DNA of 64,000 bases from Purpureocillium takamizusanense. Its lineage: Eukaryota > Ascomycota > Sordariomycetes > Hypocreales > Ophiocordycipitaceae. The stretch is taken from NCBI RefSeq assembly GCF_022605165.1, contig NC_063069.1, positions 5,456,001 through 5,520,000 on the forward strand, written 5' to 3'. The notes beneath the pieces are model-generated. The model worked only from the letters and a program-made list of their open reading frames with translations, did not search any database and had not been told where the DNA came from. Shown piece after piece: positions 48,178-59,134 of this stretch. Position 1 is the stretch's first letter, and each line of letters opens with the position of its first letter. A program made the position numbers and the translations under genes.

Positions 48178-48876
48178 TCACGCCGGTCTCCATTTCCCTC
48201 CTTCGAGCTCAAGGTGTCCTTGTTCGGAGAGTCTCCGTTTGCCCTGAGTTTCGAAGATCCTTGCCAAGATAGTATGGTCCGGGTACCCGAATTTCGCCCT
48301 CAGAATCTTGAACAATTCCTCCACATCGTTTTCGCTAATCCAGGCATGCGAAACAAGATAGTCGCGCACTATCTTGTCGAATCTGTCCCAGTCAATAGAG
48401 AGAGGACGGATCTTGACTGCGTGCTTGGAATGCTCATTGGTGTTGGAGCTATATTCGCCGTTGTTGGAATCCAGATGGCTCCCTGTGTCCGGAACGTTAT
48501 TCTCCGGCTCGTTTATAAGACACTCAAAGTCGACCTGTGTTTCTTTTGGATTAGATCCGCTTGCATCTTTGCACGCACAATAACTCACATAAGGTGGAGG
48601 TAGACTCTTGAGAAACATGTCCCCACGGGTACACTTGGTACACTACAATACGTCGTAGACTTTAGTATACGCTTTTTTCCTCGAGCGTGGCGGCATCTTG
48701 TTCGAACGCATGCTTACCCCTCCATACGCTCCGCACTTCCATTTGATCTGCTTCGTCTCCTGCGACATGTTAGGGTCCTCGCCTACTCTTTGTACCCAGA
48801 AGGGTCCCCCGAGCACGGATCGACGCAAGAGACTTACGGAGAAGATATAGTCCGTCCATCGCCGGCAGGACAACAC
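48178..48876 (-). pseudogene. Hypothetical gene interrupted by one TAG
   Basis: Two minus-strand open frames, 48,643-48,876 and 48,178-48,618, are in the same frame and separated by one TAG (48,643-48,645). Reading it as CAG gives a continuous KVYDVLxCTKCTRGDMFLKSL, and CAG to TAG is the canonical RIP change. A 54-nt GTGAGT...ACACAG intron at 48,535-48,588 is plausible. The C-terminal part is acidic to mixed, with DWDRFDKIVRDYLVSHAW, ENDVEELFKILRAKFGYPD and a short basic tail. It resembles no family I know. The start is unclear. If the first half is not coding, an intact 146-residue protein from the ATG at 48,618 remains possible. Confidence 0.35.
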
Positions 48877-50089
48877 AGAAGACTCGTGTGGTGCCCACGT
48901 TAGTCTGCGAACATATAATAGGAGCTCTCTTGCTCACATTCTTTTCCTTGTGGCATATGGTGCGGTTCGTAGCCGGAAAGTGATAGTTGGCGTCAACGTC
49001 GTAGCCCTAAAGCAACTCTGTTAGCTAATAGCTTAAGAACATCTTGACACTATCCCTCACGGACATTCACTGCGGCGCTGACGGCGTCCGTGTCGGGACA
49101 CTTAAATCCATCTACTGATCAGCAGTGCCATGTTTCCAAGCCTTATCAACCATATCATACCGGAACGGTCTTGACTAGATCAGCGCCAACGAGACCTAGA
49201 ACGTAAACAAAAGACTGATGTTCAGAAAGTCCCGCATGTTGATGAATGGGTGCTAAGTTATTGCTGATAGAAATGTTGAATCTGTGCTTTAAGCTCTTGT
49301 ACTCTGGTGAACGATTCATACTGAGCTTCAGAATACTGAAGAGCATGAAGCCTATTAATACGTCGTCTTCTTACATATCAATCGATAATGGCTGCGAAGC
49401 CACGAGCTACACAGTCTCACGATTCTTCTAACTCTAATAGAGCGAGATCATGCGAAATGGCCAGGTCTTACAGAGGATGTGGAGCTTAGCGAGGACATGT
49501 CAACGCGAGAGCGTCTCTCGGGTTACGGAACGCCAAGTGATGGAGTTATGCATTTAAACTTACACAGTGCCCAGAGTACGTAGTCTCTCGTGGTAGTAAA
49601 GCCGTGAGCTAGTACAATTAACTTTAATTGAATACGTGGTAGTGACATTTGGATAGAGCTTCTATGCCACTGCCATGGAAAGAACATCAATGTATTGATA
49701 TATGTAGCCGGCGGTGAGCACATGCTTGGCAACTGTTCAATTTGTTCTATCTTCTCATCGCGCAGGGCTGAGCGGCTTCAAGAGTATAGAACCTCGCCTA
49801 GGTAGCGTTCTAGTCGGAAATGAAAGCTCCTTTGTCATTTTATTATCATGATGCATCCTGTGTGAGGATCAATACATCAGCTATAGTTGAACCTCGTTGT
49901 TGGAGCATGGAACCATGTATCAAGGCTCGTGCGGTGAATCTTGGAAGGGACTGGTAAGCGGGGCTTGAGGTTGTTAACTCATCCCAGCACGAGACCTGGT
50001 CCACCCTGGCCGGGATTGAGACGGCTCGGCGCGCCCTCTGTCCATGCATCAATTGCCCGAGCAAGACACGACCGTGCCGCAGGTTACGC
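48877..50089. other. Gene-poor region
   Basis: Composition slightly AT-richer than the gene islands. Only short, unrecognised frames. I see nothing I can support. Confidence 0.4.
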
Positions 50090-50370
50090 TGACCACATGT
50101 TCTTGGTCAGCAAGGTGGCGTTGGTCCACAACCCTATCATGGCCAAGGTCGTGGGCAAGCTGGCCACTCGATGCTCGACGCGGGCATGTCCCTCAAGGGA
50201 GAGGTCATGAACATCGTCCCCAATTTTCACATAGCTGTGACTTTTTGAGCGGTGGGTCGTGTTTTATGGCGTATGGTGCAGGCCATGCACATGCCGACTC
50301 ACGGCGTAGGAGTCTTCGCCGATTAGATGGGCGTTGTAGATGCCACGACTGTAAACCTCCACGCCTACGA
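50090..50370 (+). pseudogene. Unidentified coding relic
   Basis: A plus-strand frame beginning near 50,090 reads DHMFLVSKVALVHNPIMAKVV. It shifts by one base near 50,155 and continues as AGHSMLDAGMSLKGEVMNIV, PNFHIAVTF and, after a TGA, GRVLWRMVQAMHMPTHGVGV and GVVDATTVNLHAYEV. The protein-like quality across two frames with two stops suggests an old gene fragment. I do not recognise the family. Confidence 0.4.
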
Positions 50371-51399
50371 AGTACATGCCTTTTAAAGCTAAAGAGCGAT
50401 TCGGTAGTGGCTTTCACTCTATTAGTGGGAAGCTTACTGTTCGCTCTACGAATCCAGCAGTTATACTTAGTATCCGCGCGTTCCCTACTCTAACCACCAG
50501 GTCATTCATGTTATTAGCATCATGGGACGCAGTAGCAACGAATGCCCACCCGCAAGGCATAAACACCCTAGCGTAGCCGCCTGTTCAGCCCATTTTGGCT
50601 TGAGGACGATAATTAAATGTTGTACATCCTCGAGTGACTTCTTGGATCATGCAACAACTGTTTTGAGCTGCCACGAATTTGATACCCAAGGTTCGGATCA
50701 ATTAAATGGCCAAATGCGGATCGTTTAGAGCCCTGATTTGTTCCAAAATAGTAAGCATGTCGCTAATCTGTGTGGTAATGGCATAAATGAGTGGCACTGT
50801 CGCCGTGAATACGATAGGAAAATTTGACCCAATTATTCGCGAAGCGCCGCTGTTGCTACATGGCAAACGCCTAACGCAGTGCCATTGATCGGATGTTGCC
50901 ATTGCTAGGACTTGACAACGTCGATACTATGGGCCGGGCACAGCAGGCACGGTTTTGTACCATGGCGAGGTGTGTAATGGTTGAGGTCGTACCACACGGT
51001 ATGTAGATGTAGATGCACGATCGACTCGGTGGACTGTGGTAGCGGGAAAGGCATGCCTCGCCACAGCTGCAACAGCTCTTAAGGCAGCAATGTGAGGATG
51101 ACACAATGGTCCTGCATATCTCGACCTGTGTTTTCATTTCACCTTGTATACCCTAGACGGGGAAGTCTACTAGCGAGTTGTCTAAGTCGCAGTATTTGTA
51201 GCGGGACGGATAAGACCGACGACTACCGAAGTGTCTTGGGCACATGCGGGCACAGCTCCCCGGCCTGCATCCTATCAACATCGTTATGCAAAAACGGCTG
51301 CAAATCTACTCTTAGCCAAATTACTCGTACACACCTCACGGTAAGGCAATGACAGTCTCAACTCTATGTCATAATGGAACGTGAACGGGCGGCCCAAAG
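50371..51399. other. Gene-poor region
   Basis: Short unrecognised frames on both strands. No supported gene, RNA or repeat. Confidence 0.4.
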
Positions 51400-52140
51400 T
51401 ATTAGATACAACATCATGACACAAATTATGAGTGATTGTTAATAGCATCTTACGGCTAACAGAACACTCTCTGTTTCATCAAATAGGTTGAAAAAAATAT
51501 GCGGTTGCGCTTCTGTTGAATGTCGAATGGTAAGCCATCGTAGGCGGAGGTTGTGTTGAGGCCTAGTCCCAGTGCAAGCCGGGCTGCGGTGCCCACCAAG
51601 AACCAAGTGCCAAGAGAGTGTGCTTTAGCCTTTCATAACCACATCTGATCTACCATATGACCACAGAGCTTACTTCCTTGGCCCTCGCTGATTGGAGAAG
51701 AAATGGGAGACCTGGAGCATGAGAGCTTCCAACATGAAGGCCGACTGCGACTCTACTCAGCCATGTTTTGTGCCGTCAGTGCGCACATGCACCAGTTTAC
51801 CCTGCTCGAGGGCTTGATCAGCATACTTGATAGTTTTTAAGAACTACCCTATCCACTTTGGCGTTCTTCGTCAGCGAGACTGATGACTAGGCGACTGACC
51901 CAATCGCCGGCACCATCCATGACCAGAAGCTCTGCAAATCGGACTGTTCTGCCAACTTATGAGGCTTGCCACGGTTTCTTTCTAGGGTCTCCATGACTTC
52001 GGTCAGGTCGAAAATGGGATATGAAGCTTGGGAATGAGCGAAGTAGAAGCTAACGAGGTGCTGCACGTACTGCTTGTCGCACCGCTTGGCAAGGCGGAAA
52101 TCCCCGACCCGGGACTCCTCATTACGCTATCGGCTAGGAA
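51400..52140 (-). pseudogene. Fungal transcription-factor (Fungal_trans domain) pseudogene
   Basis: On the minus strand, 52,110-51,890 reads DFRLAKRCDKQYVQHLVSFY, then YPIFDLTEVMETLERN and LQSFWSWMVPAIGSVA before a TAG at 51,887-51,889. About 270 bp further, in another frame, LGTWFLVGTAARLALGLGLN and LPFDIQQKRNRIFFSTYLM match the most conserved part of the fungal-specific transcription-factor regulatory domain. After that the frame ends at stops near 51,450. The zinc-cluster N-terminus is not found. Upstream DNA to 53.6 kb holds other minus-strand frames that I cannot assign. Frameshift plus stop means it is inactive unless an intron removes the interval, and no good intron was found. Confidence 0.65.
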
Positions 52141-55100
52141 TAAATAGCCAAATAAAAGTGTCTGTATGGGGATTGAATCGCTCAGGCGCTCATGAGCCTT
52201 TCATTAAATACCCCGGATGACGAGTTCCAGTTGAAGAAGAGCTTCTTGGTTTGGAGCAAACATCAAGTCTGCCTTGTCGGCTGCCAGCCTTTTCAGGATC
52301 TTCTACGTAATCTTGGCAAAAGACAGGCCAAACGTTGACACTCTCTGACGTTCTGCGGCAGCTCTGAGCGAGATGGTCTGAAGTTCTTGTGCAAATGTGG
52401 GCGGCTGATCTATAGTTACGATTGCATGTGGTATGGCCAGAGACGGCGGTGACCGCACAAGCGGTTTCAATTGCGCGACCCCTTGCACCGCAGGCCTTTT
52501 TTGAACATCAGCCGTCCTCATGGCGTCCGTATCAGCGCATGTCACGGGCGGTGCAATCGGAGTTGCGCTTACGTGCGCACCGTTGCCGTGATGATTGCAG
52601 GAAGGAGCCGGTACGTCTTGTTCGGTTCGCTCTGTGGCGGTCGAACGGTCTGACTCGGCAGCGATGCCTCGATTCCAGCTCCCGCGCGTGCTGTTGGAGA
52701 GCGCGCACACAATTGTAGGTTACAATTAGAATCACCAGACAAACCTCTAGTACGTTTTACGCAACGACATCGGGGGTCTGCTCGGAACGAAGCGTTAGTC
52801 GCCGTCCTACAGTGTTGCAAATCAACCCGACCGCTGGCTTCCACGACCCTCTGCAGGCTGTCGACTGGCTTCTCCGGTACCCCATCAGCAACGGCCGGAG
52901 GGAGGTGCGTGGCGACGGATGCAGCACATGGAGCCGTGAGGATGTTCATCGTTTCCAAGGCGCGGCCGTAGCCAGCTCTGAGCTCAAAGCATGTCCGAGG
53001 TGCTTTGGCGGCCAGTCCAGCCTCGCAATGCTTGCGAGCCAAGAGTTAGCTGGCCATGACGTGGAGCACAGCCGGATTGAGTGTATTGAGCATCTCGTAT
53101 GTTGGGCGAGTATTTGCCGTACAAATAACGGCTTGACCGCGTCTCTCCGCGAATAGTTGGGCATCATCTATGGATCTGAGTCTTCGGAGCCTGTCGCGAT
53201 CTTGAGGAGCAACGCAATGTATTCGAGCCGGGGCCGCTATGGTGCCCAAGTGGCCAATCACGCCGCCATGAACTCGGCGCGTGTATACGGGGCCAGATGG
53301 AATGTCGACTTGAGCCCCTACAGCGCATTGAAGGATGCAGGCACATGGACAGATTCAGCTTGGTCATCACTGATCAGTGCCGATTGCGAGCTCAATGATG
53401 CGACCCCACCGCCCCGCGACGTGCGCGTCTGCCAGCAGCGCATGGGCAGCCATAATAAAAGCTGCGGGCCCGCTGTGAGCGTGGCGTGAAGTCGAAGCGC
53501 GTCCGAAATGCGTTCCGACGCGTCCCCCATGCTGTTGCAGATGCCATCTTTGGCGTTGTTGAGATCGGTATTCCGGACGTTGAGCTGAGCCGCCGACTTT
53601 TAGACACCCTCGAGGTCAATGCGTCATCGGCAACAGGGCAGTCGGCCCATGTCTCTCCTCATCCGGGTTGTCATTTAGCGTTACAGCCTCGTGATGACCG
53701 CGCTCGTTGAAAGATACTAACATGAACATGGCCACTTCAGTCCTTGTTTACCTGTGGTGCCCTGCCTCTCGTACCCACATGAACGCGGCTCCTCGGACGC
53801 AGCTCCAACATGCCAATATGCTGGTAAAGCCCAAGGAGGTCGCCTCGGACCTAACAACGCCTCATCGCCTCATTCTACAGGGTAGGACCATGTGCTTGAC
53901 ATCACGACAGGGCTATGCTCACGGTCCCGTGAGCTTCGGCCTCTTTTTACTACTAGACACATAACTAGAAATCGCACACTGCGTTGATACCAAGAGCGTA
54001 ACCAGAAACGCCAGCCCGCGAGGAATGCACTTGTATAAGCAAATCCATCGGCCAAAAACTCCTAGAGTATCCACGAAGTGGACCTTTGGAGGTACGCCCC
54101 GGACAGCATCACCGAGTAAGGCAAGTGGTGTGGCTTTGCCACAGCCGCGGAACTCGGAATCGCATCCTCCCACTGCAGCTATGGCAGCAAAGCATTCTCT
54201 TGGTGATTTCGACTTCAGCCCTACCACCGAAGTGCTCTCGTCTGCGCGTCCTTATCGCTGGCACAACGCAATGGGACGCATCTTCTTGGCAGCGGCCGCC
54301 TGATCAGACAACTGCTTTTTGTATGTGAATGCTAAGACGACTGGAGGTACACCCGCAAGAAGCTTCCAGGATCTGCGCCCCAGAACATGAACGTCGCCAA
54401 AGGCCCAGGAAGAACGTCTCGGCTCAAAATCGGAACGGAAGGCCGCGGAATCCTAAGTGCTACAAGGGGGCGGCAGGCGCATTGATGTGACCACTGACTA
54501 TTAATGCCGCTGGCATTACTGGGGAAATTTTCGACAAAGTACTTTTACGGCCCCAAAGCCCAAAAGGCATGCGTGAATGATGTCAACATAATGCGAAGGA
54601 GCAAAAGGGGTCGATGCCTTACCATCAATAAAAGTCAACGTGCTACGTAAAAAGGCAAATGGAACATCAGGCCACACTGCTCGTTTGGAGGCCCATCAAT
54701 ATCTGCCAGAAAACACCCCCTTGCAAATAGCATGCTCTTGGCGGCGGCGACCCTATCATGTCCAGTCGGTGGAGGTCGACGTTGTAGAAGCCCCGAGGTA
54801 CCGGGTGGGCGAATAAACAGATGAAAACGGTGGATGGAAGGTGTGGGTGCCGTCGTTGATGCCGGCTGAGATGGTACCATTTGGGAGTGCGGGCCGCACG
54901 GTATGCCCACCGAGGGGGCACGCGTCTGTCCCGGCGTGCCAACCCAGCCCATGAATGAACAAACAGTCCATCACATTTTTCACAGCTACAGAAAATGAGC
55001 AATGCTATATACCATTTTATAGTCTACTACCTAGGTAGCGCTGCCATCTGCCCACAGCGTGCGGAATACGTACATGTAAGGCATAATACGGCATTTCAAA

Positions 55101-55367
55101 TTTCGAGACTCAGATGTTAACATTAAGTCAGGCGGGGCAGGCATATGAACAGCAGACAGGGACCCTACAAATAGCATGATGGATTATAACAATGATATTG
55201 AAGATAATTTAAGTGGCATTCGTGGTAGGCTCCGAAGCTTCAGTCATAAATAGCCATCCGTCGACGCCGACGCAGGTCAACTATCAGTACCTGCACCACG
55301 CTCACTAATAAGTCGCGGGGCAATCGACCAGCTGTAACCAGGTAACCGGAGCAATCTTGTCGGCAAC
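52141..55367. other. Gene-poor region with unassigned minus-strand frames
   Basis: Minus-strand frames at 52,303-52,710, 52,569-53,042 and 53,046-53,261 are fairly long and partly protein-like (for example LLARKHCEAGLAAKAPRTCFE), but no family is recognised and they change frame repeatedly. 53.7-55.3 kb has only short frames. This may be the remains of more than one old gene. Confidence 0.35.
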
Positions 55368-56308
55368 ATGATGATTCTTACACCTCTGTTGTGCCTTTTT
55401 GGCTTCCAAGCCACGGTCTGGGCGTCACCTGTCTCTCGATCGAAATGCATGATGAAGGTCAGACCGCGTCCTGGTGACGACACGTGCGAAAAGATGGCCA
55501 CATATTGGGAAATTACCACACTCGAATTCCAGTGTCACAATCCAACTATCGATTGCACCAAAAAGCTGGAGGAAAACCGCCCGTATTGTGTGACATGGTG
55601 GCCAGCAACTACAAGCGGGTCGACGAGCAGCCCGTCAAGCGACGTCGCGAAGAAACCTGGTGGTCAACCCTCACAGGGTAAGGAAACTGATAACGCCGAT
55701 GTCTATCCTGATGACGCATCTCACTGATCACGTCTTCGCCAGAAATTGAAGTCCCAACGCAGACTCAGGGAGACACAAAGCGACCGGCAGGCGGGTATGT
55801 ATCTCATAACTCCCTTGTCTTTGTTAACACCGAAAGCCCGGCTGATTAGTACTCAAGGATCGCGACGCCCACGCCGCTTGGAACGCCTACATCGACCGAA
55901 ACGTCCGCATCGACTGAAACGCCCGCGCCAACCGAAACGCCCACATTGATCGAAACGCCCGCATCGGCTGACACGCCCACATCGACCGAAACGCTCGAAT
56001 CGACTGACACGACCGAAACGCCAGCATTGGTCGAAACGCCCACATCAACCGAATCGCCCGCATCGACTGACACGCCCACATCGACTGCAACGCACACAGT
56101 GATTGAAACACCCGCGCTGATACAGCCGGGGATGACGAACAACTGCAACAAGTTCCATCTTGTTAAAGCAGGCGACACGTGCAGCGCTCTTGCTGGAAAA
56201 TATTCCGTCCGGGTCCCTCAGATTATTTCTTGGAATCCCGCCGTGGGGCCTGATTGCACAAACCTCTGGCTCGGGTACAACGCCTGTGTAGGCATTATAA
56301 CCCCCTAA
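55368..56308 (+). CDS. Secreted two-LysM protein with repeat linker
   Basis: Three exons, 55,368-55,677, 55,743-55,794 and 55,858-56,308, joined through introns GTAAGG...CCAG and GTATGT...CAAG, total 270 codons with stop at 56,306-56,308. A signal peptide (about residues 1-20) precedes a first Cys-containing LysM-like region (PRPGDDTCEKMATYWEITTL, NPTIDC, ENRPYCV). A long Thr/Pro/Ser/Glu linker of hexapeptide units follows. A canonical C-terminal LysM comes last (FHLVKAGDTCSALAGKYSV, ISWNPAVGPDC, LWLGYNACV). LysM modules bind chitin and related glycans. Secreted fungal LysM proteins protect hyphae or hide chitin fragments from plant or insect immunity, or modulate the fungal wall. The linker is likely O-glycosylated. 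The second acceptor (CAAG) is weaker than usual but keeps the frame. Carbohydrate binding is known for the family and inferred here. Confidence 0.8.
55864..56115 (+). repeat. Coding minisatellite, 18-bp unit
   Basis: About 13 imperfect 18-bp units encoding T-P-x-S-T-E/D hexapeptides inside the LysM gene (for example ACGCCCACATCGACCGAA), plus one half-unit near 56,010. The array stays in frame. Copy number is likely to vary between strains. Confidence 0.8.
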
Positions 56309-56815
56309 ACTGGAACAAGGTGTCGAAGAGGCTGCTTCTATTCTTGTTGGATACTGTTGGTATTGCTACTATACTTGTCAACGCTGAAGAGGCCTAGTAC
56401 TTGAGCAATGGTGAAGAGTCATAGTTGAGCCGAGCCTAGACCACATGTATTTACTATCGGCCACGCCCCTCACCGGGGTTTTTGATCAGGTCTAGTTTCG
56501 AGTTGTGAACATGCACGCCTTTGAAGTACAGCTAATCTAAGCACCTGCCGAAACTGTCCATCGCAATCTCGGGCGCCATTTATACGCTACCCCACATCTT
56601 GCAGCCTGACAATCTCTCATAGCTTCAATTTCTGCGGCAGGCCGAGATGCCAAGGTTGGCGGTCCTTCCGTACCATAGCTACATGTAGGGTGCGACGTGT
56701 TGAACGTCCTCCCTATTCATAACCATAAGCCCCATTGTTGTTTTATCTGGGTGCCGCCACAACGTGACCGGAATCAAGTACCGCATCTTCAGTCTTCAGT
56801 CATTTGTCATGTCCA
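56309..56815. other. Intergenic, convergent 3' ends
   Basis: Lies between the stops of the LysM gene (+) and the P450 (-). No gene seen. Confidence 0.45.
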
Positions 56816-58587
56816 TTATTCCTTGTAGTGTTGGCTCGTACGCCCCTGGGCATCGGCCAGGCACGCTGCAGTGGCATCAGGGTTCCTAGGTATCAGCTTG
56901 ACCTTGAACGCGCGTGGAATGGCAACCAGTGCCGTTTTGAACTGGTTGTAGTTGACGTAGTCTGTGTTGGGCGGCATCTCCTCGCTTGCAACGATCTTGT
57001 ACGAGGAGATCAACCTTACCAAGGCGGAGTACAACAGCCTGGAAGCTATGTACTGGCCCGAACACGCACGTGAACCTGTGCCAAAACTCAAATGGGCAAG
57101 TCCATCTATATCATTCTCGGTGGGAGGGTCTAGTGACTTGAGCCATCTTTCAGGGTCGAATCGGCCACCGCCGGGCCCAAAATGATCAGTGTCTAGAGGT
57201 CCAGGTGTTAAGACAGGCGTCTCATTGTACTTGTTTTACTTTGGAAACGTACCGTGATTTCCCGCTTGAGCATTAACCAGTATCATTGTCTTGGCCGGGA
57301 TAACGGCACCGTTCCAATGTACCTGAGTCACGGTTTTCCTGGGCAGACTCATCGCGCTGACAGTGTAGTACCGCCCAGCTTCCTTGACGATCGCATTGAC
57401 ATAAGGAACCTTCTCTTCGATGAAGCACGACCTCCATGCTTGTCCTATGTCGGTGTAATGGCGCTTGATATCCTGGTAGGCCCGGTCTTGCCACGCCTGT
57501 CCTTCCCTCGTCGACAGAGATCCAATGCAAGAGGTCAATGTGCCTGGAATAGTCTCGAATCCGCCGGATACCAGTGAGAGACAAACGGAGGAAACCTCGA
57601 CACCAGACAGCTTGGTTTCCTCATCTTGTAGGATGGCAGCCGATATGCATGGCTTATCCGTTCCTCTTCGAATCATATCGCGCACCTTGTTCAGGAGAAG
57701 ATCGAGGTAGGCGTCGCGGCGATCTCGCAAACTTTTTGCCCGAGCCTTTTTCTGATTATTCGGCAAGTATCGCATGGCAGGTATGTAGTCCTGGTAGTTC
57801 TCCGATGCACTTCGCAAAAGGGAAATAGCAGATCCAACGTGGAGAATCTCGCTCAAAAGCTCGTCATATACAGCATCCATTCGAATGCCATAGCAAAGGG
57901 TCAAGGTTGTGTTCAGCGCGTAGCGTTGAATGTATGGGCGTACGTCAATCTCGATCTCCCCATTGCAGCTGTCTTGTTTGAGGTCTCGTACGATGCAATA
58001 GCTCTCCAGGTCGAACATGGGGTAATAGTTCCTAAGGGCAGGTCTTGCGAGTGCGGTGCCCGCTGCCTTGCGCTTCTTTCTGCAGGACTCGTCCCAAGGC
58101 GACGAGCCAATCGTGAATCCCTGCGTCGAGCTGATGACGCCGTGAAATGTGTACAACGTAGGGCGATCAATAACGGCATTCTGATTGCCAAGCAGCATTT
58201 TCTTGCAGTCCTCAAATGAGTTGACCACGACGGCGCGAGTATTACCCAACTTGATTTGGAAACAGGAGTGGCCATACTGGCGCCACCACCTTTCACAAGT
58301 GCTCGCATGGTCCTCTCCGAGTTTAAGCAGGTGACCAAAGAGAGGAACGGCACCCGGAATCTCCGGAAGACCCTTGATATGAGGAACATCGGTAGCGAAC
58401 AGGACCTTGTGGGAAGTGTTATGTCAACGCGAGCGCTAGGCGGAGCGGGTTTCCTCACAGAGTGAATGACGTATGTCAACAAGACGGCTACTGCAGTTGC
58501 CAAAAATAGGCCAGCATGTTCGAAAGTCTTGACCTTGAACCACTGTTGATCAACAAAATGAGTTATTACGTCGGATAGGGCAGCCAT
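56816..58587 (-). CDS. Cytochrome P450, CYP504-like (phenylacetate hydroxylase type)
   Basis: Three exons on the minus strand: 58,587-58,459, 58,405-57,253 and 57,192-56,816. They are separated by introns of 53 nt (GTGAGG...CAAG) and 60 nt (GTACGT...CTAG), giving 552 residues. An N-terminal membrane segment (GLFLATAVAVLLTYVIHS) precedes VPHIKGLPEIPGAVPLFGHL. The block KLGNTRAVVVNSFEDCKKMLL with TFHGVISSTQGFTIGSSPWDESC is characteristic of CYP504. The I-helix reads SGGFETIPG, the K-helix EAGR, the PERF region FDPERW, and the haem loop FGTGSRAC471SG. Aspergillus nidulans CYP504 enzymes hydroxylate phenylacetate and 3-hydroxyphenylacetate toward homogentisate. By analogy this protein may hydroxylate an aryl acetate. 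The assignment is by motif memory, so the subfamily is uncertain. No damage seen. Confidence 0.85.
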
Positions 58588-59134
58588 GGTGTGGAACGGA
58601 GGACAGAAAGCGGACCTAGGTGTCGGGGTCTTGCTTGATCACCGGGCTCCCCAAAGGTAGGGAGCCCAACCCGCGGTCAAAACAGTACGTGATTACTCCT
58701 CAAAGCTTGCTTGTTATTCCATATGCACTGCTACTCTTCGCTTATGACGAAACTGGCACGTGCCCGCATCCGGTCGATCGGGACCCCCTCCTCTCTGCCG
58801 ACTCATGTGCATTCGAGGCAGCGCCCATGCATGTCGCCACACTTCGGCGCTGCCGCCGGTTCAGTGCGCTGCATGACCAAAGTTGGCCGAGCATCTGCCT
58901 GTGTACGGAGGGGCCATGACAGCCAACCCAAATCACACACCTTGCGACGGCTTTGGTGGCCCTTCTCTGAGCATAAGGCAGTTTAAGAAGCGGGATATTT
59001 CATTCAACATTCACACAAAAATGCACACTGCTATCTTAAATGGGGTGCAGGTTGTGGGTATTATTGCAAGGCTTGAGGCTCACTCTTGCATGATACCACC
59101 GCCTCAAAACTTCATAATGGCCTCGGCCTCGCAG
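58588..59134. other. Intergenic region
   Basis: P450 promoter side and 3' flank of the MFS gene. No supported gene. Confidence 0.45.

Noticed and set aside
55846..56178. Minus-strand frame rich in VDVGVSVDAG repeats
   Set aside because: It is the antisense reading of the LysM linker minisatellite. The repetitiveness is inherited from the coding strand.
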